Shown: piece after piece, positions 1 to 8,994 of the stretch
Numbering within the stretch: the stretch's first letter is position 1
Layout of the letters: the number at the start of each line of letters is the position of its first letter
Assembly (NCBI RefSeq): GCF_025643595.1
Contig: NZ_CP102826.1
Location: 5,270,001-5,334,000, forward strand
Direction: 5' to 3'
Origin: Saccharopolyspora rosea
GTDB taxonomy: Bacteria; Actinomycetota; Actinomycetes; Mycobacteriales; Pseudonocardiaceae
DNA length: 64,000 nt
Position numbers and translations under genes: made by a program
The notes under the pieces: generated by a model
Database searches by the model: none
What the model was told of the DNA's origin: nothing
The model's input: only the letters and a program-made list of their open reading frames with translations

Positions 1-144
1 GCGCAGCGGGGCGCCTACGGCACCGTGTTCACCGTGGCCGCGGTGGCGGCCGTGCCGCTCGCCGTGGTGGCGGCCGCGTCCCGCCGCCGCTACCAGCGCC
101 TGTCGGCCGCGCCCCGCGCCGAGCGGCAGGGCACCGCGCAATGA
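1..144 (+). CDS. C-terminal end of a membrane protein (cut by window edge)
   Basis: The first frame is open from base 1 to a TGA at 142-144 and gives 47 residues. It holds one hydrophobic alanine/valine-rich stretch (about residues 8-26), then a basic tail rich in Arg. This looks like the last transmembrane helix and cytoplasmic tail of a transporter such as an MFS protein, but the family cannot be named from so little. It converges on the cobaltochelatase gene. Confidence 0.6.
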   Translation, partial: AQRGAYGTVFTVAAVAAVPLAVVAAASRRRYQRLSAAPRAERQGTAQ

Positions 145-147
145 AGA

Positions 148-174
148 ACCCCCGCACTCAACCGGCCTGGGGGT
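148..174. terminator. Weak hairpin between convergent genes
   Basis: ACCCCC at 148-153 can pair with GGGGGT at 169-174 across a 15-nt loop, just after the TGA of the partial membrane protein gene. The stem is only 6 bp and there is no T run, so this is a weak terminator candidate. Confidence 0.25.
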
Positions 175-295
175 CACCGGGAGCGCGGGGGCACTTTCGA
201 GGTCCACCCCTGGGGGTCAGGTGGACGGCAGTCACCGTACCAATCCGCTCGGCGGTTCCGTAGGCGCGAACTCCGATCTCGTAACCAAAACGAAA

Positions 296-2344
296 TCAAG
301 CGGCCCGGAGGTGGTCACCTCGGGCGGCACGCACGACCCCGGCGACGTTGTCCGCCGACAGTTCCTCCAACCGCAGGCAGGCGGCGTCCAGGACGGCCGC
401 GACCCGCCCGGCCAGACCCAGCCGCACCGGGCCGTTCTCGCAGTCGACCACAACGGACGCGACGTCCAGTCCGGCGAGCAGCTCCGCCGCGCGCAGCGCG
501 TCGTCGACGGCCCGCCGGGACCGCGATCCGCCGGAAACGCCGGAATCGACCGGAACGGTCGCTTTCCCGTCGGTGAGCAGCACCAGCAGCGCGCGGCGGC
601 GCGGATCCCGGGTCCGCTCGGTCTGGACCACCTTGCGCGTTTTCAGCAGACCGTCGGCCAGCGGCGTCCGGCCTCCGGTGCGCAACCGCCGCATCCGCGT
701 CGCCGCGACGTCCACAGAGGACGTCGGCGGGAGCGCCACCTCGGCCGCGTCGCCGCGGAAGGTGACCACGCCGACCTTGTCCCGCCGCTGGTAGGCGTCC
801 CGCAGCAGGGACAGCACCGCACCGCTGACGGCCGACATCCGCTCCCGGGCGGCCATCGACCCCGAGGCGTCGACGGCGAACAGCACGAGGTTGCCCTCGC
901 GTCCCTCCCGGACGGCGTGCCGCACGTCGTCGCGCCGCAGCACGAGCCCGGGACCGCTGCGCCCGCGCGCCGCCTGGTGCGGCGCGGCCGCGGCGAGGGT
1001 CGCCGCCAGGTGGATCCCACTGCCCTCCGAAGTGGACGGGCGGACGCTGCGACCGCTGCGCGAACGGGCCCGCGAACGCCGCCCGGGTGCGCCGTCACCG
1101 AGGCCCGGGACCTGCAACAACCGCGCCCGGAACGCCGGGGCGGGAGCGGCGGGCGGGCGCTGCGAGGGGGCCTGCCCGTTGCCGCCGTGCTCCGGCGGTT
1201 CGGCGCCCTCGCCGCCGCCGTCGGACGGGCCGTCGTCGGGCTCCGCCGGCGGCTGACCGCCACCGGGCCCGCCGTCCGGTGGGTCGTCCGGCGGGGTGTC
1301 GTCGCCGTCGGCGTGCTCGGCCGCCTCGGACAGCGCCTCCCGGAGCTGGTCGTCGTCGATGCCCGGCTCGTCGAACGGGTCGCGGCGCCGCCGGTGCGGC
1401 AGCGCCAGCCGCGCCGCGGCCTCCACGTCGGCTTCGGCGACCGCCTCGGCACCCCGCCACGCGGCGTGCGCGACGGCCGTGCGCGCCACCACCAGGTCGG
1501 CGCGCATGCCGTCGACGTCGAACGACGCGCACAGCGCGGAGATGCGCCGCACCTCCGAGTCGGGCAGCCGAACGGAGTCGACGCGCCGACGCGCGTCGGC
1601 GATGCGCCGGGCGAGTTCGGCGTCGGATTCGGCCCACTGCTCGGCGAATCCGACGGGGTCGGCCTCGAAAGCCAGCCGGCGCCGCACCACCTCGGTGCGG
1701 GTCGCGACATCGCGCGAGGCGGCGACCTGCACGGTCAGGCCGAACCGGTCGAGCAGCTGCGGGCGCAGCTCCCCCTCCTCCGGGTTCATGGTGCCCACCA
1801 GCAGGAACGACGCCGCGTGCGAGACCGACACGCCCTCGCGCTCGACGTGCGCGCGCCCCATCGCGGCGGCGTCGAGCAGCAGGTCGACGAGGTGGTCGTG
1901 CAGCAGGTTGACCTCGTCGACGTAGAGCACGCCCCGGTGCGCGGCGGCCAGCAGGCCGGGTTGGAACGCGCGGACCCCGTCGGTCAGGGCGCGTTCCAGG
2001 TCCAGCGAGCCGACCAGCCTGTCCTCGGTGGCCCCGACCGGCAGCTCGACCAGCCGCGCGGGCCGTTCGGCGACGTCGGCGCCGTCGTGCGGGCCGTCCG
2101 GGCAGCGCGGGTCGGCCTCGTGCGGAGCGCAGCCGAACCGGCAGTCGGCGACCACGTCCAGCGACGGCAGCAGCGACGCCAGCGCGCGCACCACGGTCGA
2201 CTTGGCGGTGCCCTTCTCACCGCGCACCAGCACCCCGCCGATCCGCGGGTGCACCGCGTTGAGCAGCAGCGCGAGCCGGAGGTCGTCGTGCCCGACCACG
2301 GCGGTGAAGGGGAAGCGCACGTCGGCGCGCCGGGAAGCTGTCAT
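296..2344 (-). CDS. Cobaltochelatase subunit, ChlI-type AAA+ ATPase fused to VWA domain
   Basis: A 682-residue AAA+ motor fused to an integrin-like VWA domain. Walker A GEKGTAKS lies at residues 42-49 and Walker B VLYVDE at 139-144. A Pro/Asp/Gly-rich acidic linker spans about 350-430. The C-terminal VWA domain carries the metal-site motif DASGSM at 492-497. The architecture is that of the BchI/BchD-like protein that replaces CobS/CobT in many actinobacteria, where it would energise cobalt insertion by CobN in aerobic B12 synthesis. A B12 riboswitch immediately upstream supports cobalt over magnesium. The ATG is preceded by AGGAAGGAA with good spacing. cobN is not in this window. Magnesium chelatase is the alternative, but no chlorophyll genes are nearby. 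Confidence 0.88.
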   Translation of the reverse strand: MTASRRADVRFPFTAVVGHDDLRLALLLNAVHPRIGGVLVRGEKGTAKSTVVRALASLLPSLDVVADCRFGCAPHEADPRCPDGPHDGADVAERPARLVELPVGATEDRLVGSLDLERALTDGVRAFQPGLLAAAHRGVLYVDEVNLLHDHLVDLLLDAAAMGRAHVEREGVSVSHAASFLLVGTMNPEEGELRPQLLDRFGLTVQVAASRDVATRTEVVRRRLAFEADPVGFAEQWAESDAELARRIADARRRVDSVRLPDSEVRRISALCASFDVDGMRADLVVARTAVAHAAWRGAEAVAEADVEAAARLALPHRRRRDPFDEPGIDDDQLREALSEAAEHADGDDTPPDDPPDGGPGGGQPPAEPDDGPSDGGGEGAEPPEHGGNGQAPSQRPPAAPAPAFRARLLQVPGLGDGAPGRRSRARSRSGRSVRPSTSEGSGIHLAATLAAAAPHQAARGRSGPGLVLRRDDVRHAVREGREGNLVLFAVDASGSMAARERMSAVSGAVLSLLRDAYQRRDKVGVVTFRGDAAEVALPPTSSVDVAATRMRRLRTGGRTPLADGLLKTRKVVQTERTRDPRRRALLVLLTDGKATVPVDSGVSGGSRSRRAVDDALRAAELLAGLDVASVVVDCENGPVRLGLAGRVAAVLDAACLRLEELSADNVAGVVRAARGDHLRAA

Positions 2345-2392
2345 GCCAGGTGTTCCTTCCTCGGGTCTCGGACGCCCCGGGTGTCGGGAACA

Positions 2393-2576
2393 AGGGGCGG
2401 CAGTGTCCTGACTCCCGGATCACCGCGTTCCTCCGGCCTTCCCAGGTCTCCCCGGTGGCTCAGGCGACCTGCTGGCCGCCCGGGAGGTCCGCTCCCCGGT
2501 CACAGTGGCGCCGACCGTGCCGGACTCGCACCGGCTTCCTGACGCACCCCTTGCTGGGACCACCGTGCATCGTCGC
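2393..2576 (-). promoter_or_regulatory. Cobalamin (B12) riboswitch
   Basis: Reading the minus strand, the leader has the ordered landmarks of the cobalamin riboswitch class: GGTGGTCCC near 2562, GCCGGTGCGAGTCCGGC at about 2519-2535, GCGCCACTGTGA at about 2500-2511, a purine-rich middle, and a B12-box-like GAGTCAGGACACTGCCGCC at 2396-2414. It ends about 50 nt before the chelatase start. It is expected to switch off the chelatase when adenosylcobalamin is abundant. The matches are read by eye; no covariance model was run. Confidence 0.93.
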
Positions 2577-2627
2577 AGAACGCGATCTAGCGAGGAACCT
2601 GCTCGGGCGAGACGTGCGCCACCGCGC

Positions 2628-3134
2628 TCAGGCGCCGCCTGCCGGGTCCCGGCGCATGTCGACGTGCGGGATGTCGTCCTCCAGGTACTCCTCGCCGACC
2701 TCGACGAACCCGAAGGAGCGGTAGAAACCGGCGGCGTAGGTCTGCGCGGAGAGCACGGCGGGTGAGCGCCGCACCTCGGCGACGGCGGCGCGCATCAGCT
2801 TGCGCGCGAGCCCGAGTCCCCGCGCGCCCCGCGCGGTGCAGACCCGGCCGATGCGGAAGGTGCCGTCGGGGTCTTCGAGCAGCCGCAGGTAGCCGAGGAC
2901 GTAGCCGTCGGCGGAGTCGATCCAGAAGTGCCGGGTGGTCTCCTCCAGGTCACGCCCGTCCAGCTCCGGGTAGGGGCACTGCTGCTCGCAGACGAAGACG
3001 TCGACGCGCAGGCGGAGCATGCGGTAGAAGTCGGCGGCGTCCAGGTCGGCGGTGTACGCGCGGTGGACGGAGGTCGCGAGCGGCTGGAGGGTCACCTTTC
3101 CCTGGATAGCACACGAACCCGGTCGAACTGGCAT
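2628..3134 (-). CDS. ElaA-family GNAT N-acetyltransferase
   Basis: A 168-residue GNAT-fold acyltransferase. The ElaA signature FVCEQQCPYPELDGRD sits at residues 47-62 and the acetyl-CoA pyrophosphate loop RGARGLGLA at 102-110. The C-terminus GFYRSFGF is typical of the fold. Substrate unknown. The annotated ATG has only a poor ribosome site; GTG at 3095 (residue 14) follows AGGGAAAG and would give a 155-residue protein closer to the usual family N-terminus, so the true start may be 3095. It is transcribed toward the riboswitch-controlled chelatase but is separated from it by the leader, so it is probably a separate unit. Confidence 0.8.
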   Translation of the reverse strand: MPVRPGSCAIQGKVTLQPLATSVHRAYTADLDAADFYRMLRLRVDVFVCEQQCPYPELDGRDLEETTRHFWIDSADGYVLGYLRLLEDPDGTFRIGRVCTARGARGLGLARKLMRAAVAEVRRSPAVLSAQTYAAGFYRSFGFVEVGEEYLEDDIPHVDMRRDPAGGA

Positions 3135-3613
3135 TCACCTGCGCGGAAAGTTGTTAACGCCACTCCCCTCCGCAGCGCCGCACGTTCCCGGAACGCGTGC
3201 CGGAGCCCCCGTCCGGCACTCCCCCGCGACCCGGCCACGTGACGAGAGGCGACCCGTACCGCGCCTGGGCACCTGCGGCTCCAGCCCCCGACGAGGTGAC
3301 GCACCACCCCACGCGCCGAAGCCACCCGGCGAGCGCGGCGCGGCCGGACCGGATCCCACCCACCCAGCGGCGAGGGCCGGACAGCTCGCTGCGATGCCGG
3401 CCTGGAACCTCCGGAACGGCCGACGGCCCGTTCGGCACGGCCCAGCCGGGCGCCTGGTGTCCCGCCATCCGCCGGAAACCCGATGCTGTATCCACAGTGG
3501 ACGACGATGCGTCGGCGCGGAGTGGAAGCGCCTCGCCCGGGAGCACCGCGTCCACGTCGACCGCTCCGGACGGACGGCCCGCGGGCACACCGGCGTTCCG
3601 CCGCCGGCCGCCG
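3135..3613. other. Gene-free stretch between two minus-strand genes
   Basis: No frame here has a ribosome site plus protein-like composition; long open frames crossing it are high-GC artefacts antisense to the protease gene. It should hold the promoter of the acetyltransferase gene and the 3' end of the protease transcript. A single TATCCACAG near 3489 resembles half of a DnaA box but is unpaired. Confidence 0.5.
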
Positions 3614-4441
3614 TCACAGTTGCCCTTCGACCTCCGCGGCGTACGTCGCCAGGCGGGTGTAGACGCCCGGGGTGTGCGGACGGCCGCAGCCGGTCCCGAA
3701 GGAGACGACGCCGATGAGGCGGCCATCGGCGATGAACGGGCCGCCGGAGTCGCCCGCGCACGCGTCGCGACCGCCCTCGGGGACGCCCGCGCAGTACATC
3801 GCCCGGCCGTTGAAGTTGGAGTAGGCCCGCTCGCACTCCGCGTTGTCGGCGATCGGGACGTCGACCGCGTTGAGGGTGTGCGATGCCGGGCCCGATTCGC
3901 TCGTGCGACCCCAGCCGTAGACCCGCCCCCTGGTGCCCGGCTGGTAGGCGGCCTGGTCGTCCGCACCGACGAGCGGAACCGGTTGTTGCGGCATCGGCGT
4001 GCGCAGGGTGAGCACCGCCACGTCATCGCCGTCGGAGTAGTCGCGGTAGCCGGGATGCCTCCAGACACCGGCGATTTCGCTGACGACGCCCTGCTCGGTG
4101 TTCAGATCGGCCCGCCCGCCGACCGCCCGCAGGTTCGCGACGTCGCGGTCCTCACCGGTGCGCTCGTCGACGGTGCAGTGGGCGGCGGTGATCACCTTGG
4201 TCGGCGAGACCAGGGCGCCGCCGCAGAACTGCTGCCCGTCGGCGTCGGTCAGCGCGACGACCCACGGCGCGTCGCCGACCGAGGTCCGGGCACCGCCGAG
4301 GATGCGCGGTTGGGGTTGTTCCTGGGCGTCCGCGGCGACCGGGTGCAACCCGGCGAGCGCCGTCACCGCTCCCGTCACGAACAGCCGCAGCAGCGCGCCC
4401 CCGCGAGCCGTCCCGATCCTGCGAACACCGCCACGCCCCAC
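3614..4441 (-). CDS. Secreted trypsin-like serine protease (S1), first copy
   Basis: A 275-residue chymotrypsin-fold protease. The start is GTG at 4441 because GGTGGAGG sits 6 nt before it; an upstream ATG at 4522 lacks a site. A signal peptide spans residues 1 to about 40, then a short propeptide and the mature start ILGG at 47. The catalytic triad is His88 (AAHC), Asp140 (DDVAVL) and Ser232 (GDSGGP). Asp226, six before the serine, corresponds to trypsin Asp189, so cleavage after Arg/Lys is expected. It is a close paralogue of the protease at 6495-7292, sharing the segment around GDSGGP and the C-terminal YTR motif. It is divergent from the exporter gene at 4720. Confidence 0.93.
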   Translation of the reverse strand: MGRGGVRRIGTARGGALLRLFVTGAVTALAGLHPVAADAQEQPQPRILGGARTSVGDAPWVVALTDADGQQFCGGALVSPTKVITAAHCTVDERTGEDRDVANLRAVGGRADLNTEQGVVSEIAGVWRHPGYRDYSDGDDVAVLTLRTPMPQQPVPLVGADDQAAYQPGTRGRVYGWGRTSESGPASHTLNAVDVPIADNAECERAYSNFNGRAMYCAGVPEGGRDACAGDSGGPFIADGRLIGVVSFGTGCGRPHTPGVYTRLATYAAEVEGQL

Positions 4442-4538
4442 GTCGCGCCTCCACCACCCGCTCGACGATCTTGCCGACGGCACACCGTAGTCATCCCGAT
4501 ACCGAAACAACACGAGGCACAACTCACACGGCGACAGG

Positions 4539-4576
4539 AAAAAATTTCGTTAAGATGGGTTGTGGCGGAAAAATTT
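4539..4576. promoter_or_regulatory. AT-rich direct repeats between protease and exporter genes
   Basis: AAAAATTT occurs ending at 4547 and again at 4569-4576, 29 bp apart on the same strand, each followed by a CG-containing triplet. Runs of this kind are rare in such GC-rich DNA. They lie about 100 bp upstream of the protease start and 145 bp upstream of the exporter start, where shared promoters or an operator would be expected. Confidence 0.35.
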
Positions 4577-4719
4577 ACGGCGATCGCCGGATCTGAACTT
4601 CGCTCATTCCACCTCGACCAGCCCGATGCCCGGTGCCCACCGGACGCCGGGCGTGACGAAGTGTGCCCGGACAGGTGACAGATCCGACCCGATCAAGTGA
4701 TCTGCGAAGGAGGGATGTC

Positions 4720-5352
4720 GTGCTGCTGGACCTGACGCCGTTGCCCGCTTTCCTGCTCGCCAGCGCGGTCGTCGTGCTCACCCCCGGTGTCGACACGTTC
4801 CTGCTGCTGCGCACCTCGCTGCACGCGGGCAAGCGCCCCGGTGTGCTCGCGCTCGCCGGGATCCACAGCGCCAGCGTGCTGCAGGTGGCGTTGGTCATCT
4901 CCGGCCTGGGCGCGCTGATCACCGGACACCCGGCGGTGTTGTCCGCGCTGAAGCTGATCGGCGCCGCGTACCTGCTCTACCTGGCCGGTTCGATCCTCAG
5001 AGGACTGTGGCTGACCAGGAAGGAGTCCGCGGACGGAGCCCTGGAGCGGGCCCCGGTCGACTCCGCGAACCCGTTCGTGCGCGGTTTCCTGAGCAACATC
5101 ACCAACCCGAAGATGCTGCTGTTCAGCCTCGCGTTCCTGCCGCAGTTCGTGGGCGGCTCGACGCGACCCGCGGTCCAGCTGGTGCTGCTGGGCGCGATCT
5201 TCCTCGGGCTCGCCGCGGTGTGGGAGCTGACCATCGTGCTCGCGGCGGCGCGCATCGCCGACCGGCTGCGGCACCCCCGCGTCGCCCGGTCGCTGGACGT
5301 GGTCAGCGCGGCGGCGTTCCTGACGATCTCGATCGGCCTCGTCGCCGCGTAG
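4720..5352 (+). CDS. LysE/RhtB-family amino-acid exporter
   Basis: A 210-residue inner-membrane protein with five to six hydrophobic helices. The family hallmark TPGVDTFLLLRTSL is at residues 21-34, followed by G41 and G47 in the same loop-helix unit, and NPK at 129-131. The family exports amino acids or derivatives such as lysine, homoserine and threonine; the substrate here is unknown. GTG at 4720 is the start because AAGGAGGG ends 5 nt before it. The length fits the family (about 205). It is divergent from the protease and convergent with folD. Confidence 0.88.
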   Translation: MLLDLTPLPAFLLASAVVVLTPGVDTFLLLRTSLHAGKRPGVLALAGIHSASVLQVALVISGLGALITGHPAVLSALKLIGAAYLLYLAGSILRGLWLTRKESADGALERAPVDSANPFVRGFLSNITNPKMLLFSLAFLPQFVGGSTRPAVQLVLLGAIFLGLAAVWELTIVLAAARIADRLRHPRVARSLDVVSAAAFLTISIGLVAA

Positions 5353-5436
5353 CGCGCAGAGCCCGGTACCGGTTGCTCGCGCACTCCCCGAGGCAGGAAG
5401 CGGCTGCGCCCGTTGCCGAGTTCGGAGACGAGGCCG

Positions 5437-6306
5437 TCAGCTCGTCCCGTCCGGTCCCGCCTGGCGGAACGCCGCGTCGACGGTCTGCTCCAGCAGCACG
5501 GAGATCGTCATCGGCCCGACCCCGCCCGGCACCGGTGTGATCATGCCCGCACGCTCCACCGCCTCGTCGAAGGCGACGTCCCCGACGTTGCCCGGGTTGT
5601 ACCCGGCGTCGATCACGACCGCGCCCGGTTTGATCCAATCGCCGCGGACGAACTCCGGCCTGCCGACGGCCGCGACGACGATGTCGGCGGTGCGGACCGC
5701 GGACGGCAGGTCGGGCGTGCGCGAGTGGCAGGTCGTCACCGTGGCGTCCCGCGCCAGCAGCAGCGCGCTGACCGGGCGGCCCAGGATCGGACTGCGCCCG
5801 ATGACGACCGCGGTGCGCCCGGCCGGGTCGACGTCGTAGGCGTCGAGCAGCCGGAGGATGCCGCCGGGCGTGCAGGAGTCGAAGCCGTCGAGTCCGAACG
5901 CCATCGCCGCGAAGGAGTGCATGGTGACGCCGTCGACGTCCTTGGCGGGGTCGATGGCCTCGAACGCGGCCCGCTCGTCGACGTGCTGCGGAACCGGGTG
6001 CTGCAACAGGATCCCGTGCACCTCGGGATCGGCCGAGAGCCCGCGGATGACGTCGATCAGCTCGCCGGTGCTGGTCGTGGCGGGCAGCGGGGTGTGCCGC
6101 GAGTCGATTCCCGCGCGACGGCACCGGTTCTGCTTCATCCGCACGTAGGTCGCCGACGCCGGGTCGTCGCCGACGAGCACGGTCGCCAGGCACGGGCGAC
6201 GTCCGGTGCGCCGCTCGAACTCGGCGGCGCGGTCGGCGGTTCGGTCGACGTGGCTGCGGGCGAGGTCCGCGCCGTTCATGAGAACGGCCTGCGAGGTGTC
6301 GGTCAT
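5437..6306 (-). CDS. folD: FolD-type methylenetetrahydrofolate dehydrogenase/cyclohydrolase
   Basis: A 289-residue cytosolic enzyme interconverting methylene-, methenyl- and formyl-tetrahydrofolate with NADP. The active-site YVRMK (Tyr54, Lys58) and the DVDG loop (about 123-126) are present, as are the dinucleotide motif GRSPILGRP and the C-terminal PVPGGVGPMT signature. The usual QLPLP segment is QHPVP here (102-106) and PCTPxG is SCTPGG, so this looks like a divergent or second folD. The ATG at 6306 follows GGGAG at 6 nt. Being between two protease genes is unusual for a folate gene, and no purine genes are nearby. Confidence 0.9.
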   Translation of the reverse strand: MTDTSQAVLMNGADLARSHVDRTADRAAEFERRTGRRPCLATVLVGDDPASATYVRMKQNRCRRAGIDSRHTPLPATTSTGELIDVIRGLSADPEVHGILLQHPVPQHVDERAAFEAIDPAKDVDGVTMHSFAAMAFGLDGFDSCTPGGILRLLDAYDVDPAGRTAVVIGRSPILGRPVSALLLARDATVTTCHSRTPDLPSAVRTADIVVAAVGRPEFVRGDWIKPGAVVIDAGYNPGNVGDVAFDEAVERAGMITPVPGGVGPMTISVLLEQTVDAAFRQAGPDGTS

Positions 6307-6494
6307 GGCTGGCTCCCGGAAAGCGAGGTCTCGGCTTCGCCCAGGCGCGCGGCGGATGACCGACCGGAACGGACGGCCGGGCCGCTTCCCGGTGGTGCTC
6401 CACCTGAAACGCCAGTCACGGCCCGACCGCAGGCTAGCAAACGGTCCCCGGGCGGGTGCCGGAGCGCCCGAGGGCACTCCGGCACCGCGCGCCG

Positions 6495-7292
6495 TCAGGA
6501 CCCCAGCTGCGGCTGGAGATCGTTGAAGTAGGCGCCGACCCGCGTGTAGATGCCGGGATAGCCGGGCCGGGCGCACCCGTTGCCCGTCGAGACGATCCCG
6601 ATCAGCTTGTCCCCGGCGACCAACGGCCCCCCGGAGTCGCCCTGGCAGCTGTCCATGCCGCCCTGCGGCACCCCGGCGCACACCATCGCGTCCGGCTTGT
6701 ACTGCTGGTAGGCCTTCGTGCAGTCCTGGTCGCCGAACACCTGGACGTCGGCCTTGCGCAGGGTGTCCGAGGGCTCGCCGCCCTCCTGCGTCGCACCCCA
6801 GCCGTACACCTGGGTGGGCGTGCCCGGCGAGTACAGCGATGCGTCCTGCCCGGACGCCAGCGCCAACGGCTTCTCCTGCAGTTTCCGGTCCAGGGTCACG
6901 ACCGCGACGTCGGCACCGGTGTCGGCGCCCTGGTACTTCGGGTGCACCCAGACGTTGCTCACCTTGGCGACGGTGCCGTCCTGGGACTGCTTGTTCTCCC
7001 GGCCCGCCACGACCTCGGCGATCTTCGGCGCGTCCCCCGTCACGCAGTGGGCAGCCGTGACGATCTTGTCGGGACGGGCGATGGTGCCACCGCAGAACTG
7101 GTTCCCCGAACCGTCGGTGAGGTAGACGACCCACGGGTGCTCCGCGATGGGTGCGGGCTGACCGCCGACGATCGGCGGCGCCTTCTCCTGGGACGGGGCG
7201 GCACCCTGGGCGCTGGCGGTCGTCGCCAGCGACAGCACCGCGGTCGCCAGCACCCCCACGACCGACCAGGTCCGACGCAGTGTGGATGACAT
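6495..7292 (-). CDS. Secreted trypsin-like serine protease (S1), second copy
   Basis: A 265-residue protease with a clear Sec signal peptide (residues 1 to about 28, ending ASA), a short propeptide and mature start IVGG at 41. Triad: His82 (AAHC), Asp128 (ADVAVV), Ser220 (GDSGGP). Asp214 gives trypsin-like specificity, and MDSCQGDSGGP matches true trypsins more closely than the first copy does. GGAGGAG lies 7 nt before the ATG. It is divergent from the monooxygenase gene. It probably acts outside the cell in protein scavenging or developmental proteolysis, as such proteases do in other filamentous actinobacteria; that role is inferred. Confidence 0.94.
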   Translation of the reverse strand: MSSTLRRTWSVVGVLATAVLSLATTASAQGAAPSQEKAPPIVGGQPAPIAEHPWVVYLTDGSGNQFCGGTIARPDKIVTAAHCVTGDAPKIAEVVAGRENKQSQDGTVAKVSNVWVHPKYQGADTGADVAVVTLDRKLQEKPLALASGQDASLYSPGTPTQVYGWGATQEGGEPSDTLRKADVQVFGDQDCTKAYQQYKPDAMVCAGVPQGGMDSCQGDSGGPLVAGDKLIGIVSTGNGCARPGYPGIYTRVGAYFNDLQPQLGS

Positions 7293-7696
7293 CGCTGCTC
7301 TCCTCCCCCCGGAGCTCACCGGGTACGGTCCGCGCGACCGGCCCGTCTCCGGTTCGACAAAGTGTCCACGACAGAGAGACGCACGGCCCGGCCTCGGATA
7401 CAGAGCAACGGAGACGCGCCACCCGTTCGAGCGATGAAAAACCCGGAAAAACACTCGGACGGCCCATCGCATCAGTCCACAGAGGACAGCCCGGCGCGGG
7501 GCCGGACGGGACCGTGCACCGCTCACCCGTCCAGCTGAACCCGGGCGTCGCCCGGTGGAGCGGTCGCGACCACCCGGCGTCCACCGTGGACCGGTCCGGA
7601 GGGTGTGAGCAACGGCGTGCCGCCGACCGGTTCCGCCGCCGACCGGGATGCGGAATACTCCGGCCGTTCGACCGATCCGAGCGAGGAGGACCCGCG
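7293..7696. other. Divergent promoter region, protease / monooxygenase
   Basis: 404 bp between divergent starts. I see no gene with a ribosome site and no strong inverted repeat. The promoters of both flanking genes must lie here. The patch around 7436-7456, with runs of A, is the least GC-rich part. Confidence 0.5.
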
Positions 7697-8866
7697 GTGG
7701 CCCGTGCCGACGTCGTCGTCGTGGGGGCCGGACCGGCCGGACTCACCGTCGCGAACCTGCTGCGCGACCGGGGAATCGACTGCGTCCTGCTCGAACGCTG
7801 CGACCGCGCCTTCATCGAACGCCGTCCGCGCGCCGGATTCATCGAGGAATGGGCGGTTCGCGAACTCGACCGGCGCGGCCTGGCCGACCGGCTGGTGCGG
7901 GAGGCCGAGACCCAGACCACCTTCGAGTTCCGGTTCGAGGGAGCAAGGCACGTCTTCGACTACGCGGAGCTCACCGGTCGGCGCCACTTCGTCTACCCGC
8001 AGCAGAACCTCGTCACCGACCTCGTCGCGCGCTACGTCGACCGGGGCGGCGACGCGCGCTTCGCGGTCCGCGACGTGGCGCTCCACGGACTGCACACGGA
8101 TTCACCATCGGTGACGTTCCTGGACGAATCCGGGAAGCGACTTCGGTTCGACTGCGACTTCGTCGCCGGGTGCGACGGCGCCCGCGGGGTCACCAGGAAC
8201 CACCTGCCCGCCGATGCCATCACCCGCCACGACTACGGGATCGGCTGGCTGGCACTGCTCGCCGAAGCGCCGCCGTCGGCCGACGGCGTCGTGTTCGGCA
8301 TCCACCCGCGCGGTTTCGCCGCGCACATGGCGCGGTCGTCCGAGGTCACCCGGTTCTACCTGCAATGCAGTCCCGCCGACGACATCGCGAACTGGCCCGA
8401 CGAGCGGGTGTGGCGGGAACTGCGCGCCAGGCTCGGCGTTCCGGACGGCGAGCTCGTCGAAGGCGCCCTCATCGAGAAGCGGGTGCTGGACATGCACAAC
8501 TACGTCGTGCAACCGATGTCGCACGGACGTCTGCACCTGGCAGGCGAGTCCGCGCACCTGGTAGCTCCGATCGCGGCCAAGGGCATGAACCTCGCGCTGC
8601 ACGACGCGCTGCTGCTCGCGGACGCGCTGACCGCGCACAACCGGGGAGATCCCGGCAGGCTCGCCGGGTACTCCGACGACTGCCTGCAGATGGTCTGGCA
8701 GTACCAGGAGTTCTCCCAGTGGCTGTCGGACATCTTCCACGGCTGCCCACCGACCGATCCGTTCCGGGCGGAACTGGCGCGGGCGCGGCTGCGCAGGCTG
8801 CTCGGTTCGCGGGCGGCGGCGACCGCCTTCGCCGAGCTCTACACCGGTCGGCGCGCGTCGTTCTGA
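7697..8866 (+). CDS. pobA: PobA-like flavoprotein monooxygenase (4-hydroxybenzoate 3-hydroxylase family)
   Basis: A 389-residue class A flavoprotein, close to the 394 usual for PobA. GAGPAG at residues 10-15 binds the ADP of FAD, GCDG at 159-162 is the second FAD/NADPH motif, and AGESAHLVAP near 283-292 replaces the usual GDAAH, with Glu for Asp. The segment GFAAHMARSSEVTRFYLQ (207-224) aligns with the PobA substrate region, keeping the Arg and Tyr that hold the 4-hydroxybenzoate. GTG at 7697 follows GAGGAGGA at 6 nt. No protocatechuate genes adjoin it. A related aromatic hydroxylase is the alternative. Confidence 0.78.
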   Translation: MARADVVVVGAGPAGLTVANLLRDRGIDCVLLERCDRAFIERRPRAGFIEEWAVRELDRRGLADRLVREAETQTTFEFRFEGARHVFDYAELTGRRHFVYPQQNLVTDLVARYVDRGGDARFAVRDVALHGLHTDSPSVTFLDESGKRLRFDCDFVAGCDGARGVTRNHLPADAITRHDYGIGWLALLAEAPPSADGVVFGIHPRGFAAHMARSSEVTRFYLQCSPADDIANWPDERVWRELRARLGVPDGELVEGALIEKRVLDMHNYVVQPMSHGRLHLAGESAHLVAPIAAKGMNLALHDALLLADALTAHNRGDPGRLAGYSDDCLQMVWQYQEFSQWLSDIFHGCPPTDPFRAELARARLRRLLGSRAAATAFAELYTGRRASF

Positions 8867-8870
8867 GCAG

Positions 8871-8913
8871 GTTCAGAGCCCGTCTTCGAACTCGTTTTGG
8901 GTGGCGGTGCCGG
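8871..8913 (+). repeat. Dispersed 43-bp repeat, copy A
   Basis: Begins 4 bp after the pobA stop with GTTCAGAGCC and contains TTCGAACTCG, ending GTGGCGGTGCCGG. It matches 39 of 43 bases with the reverse complement of 34909-34951. No transposase gene adjoins it. It may be the end of a miniature inverted-repeat element or a relic of an insertion sequence. Confidence 0.75.
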
Positions 8914-8994
8914 CTGCGAGACCACTCACCGAAAGAGAAAGCGGCTCCCGCCTCTTACCACGCCCCTTCCCGGAGCAGGGTCACAAACAGGCAC

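Noticed and set aside
221..2542. 773-codon plus-strand open frame
   Set aside because: Antisense to the cobaltochelatase gene; Arg/Gly/His/Pro-rich with no domain, an artefact of high GC.
3484..3500. TATCCACAG as half of the bipartite element
   Set aside because: No TTGTCCACA partner at the 19-bp spacing.
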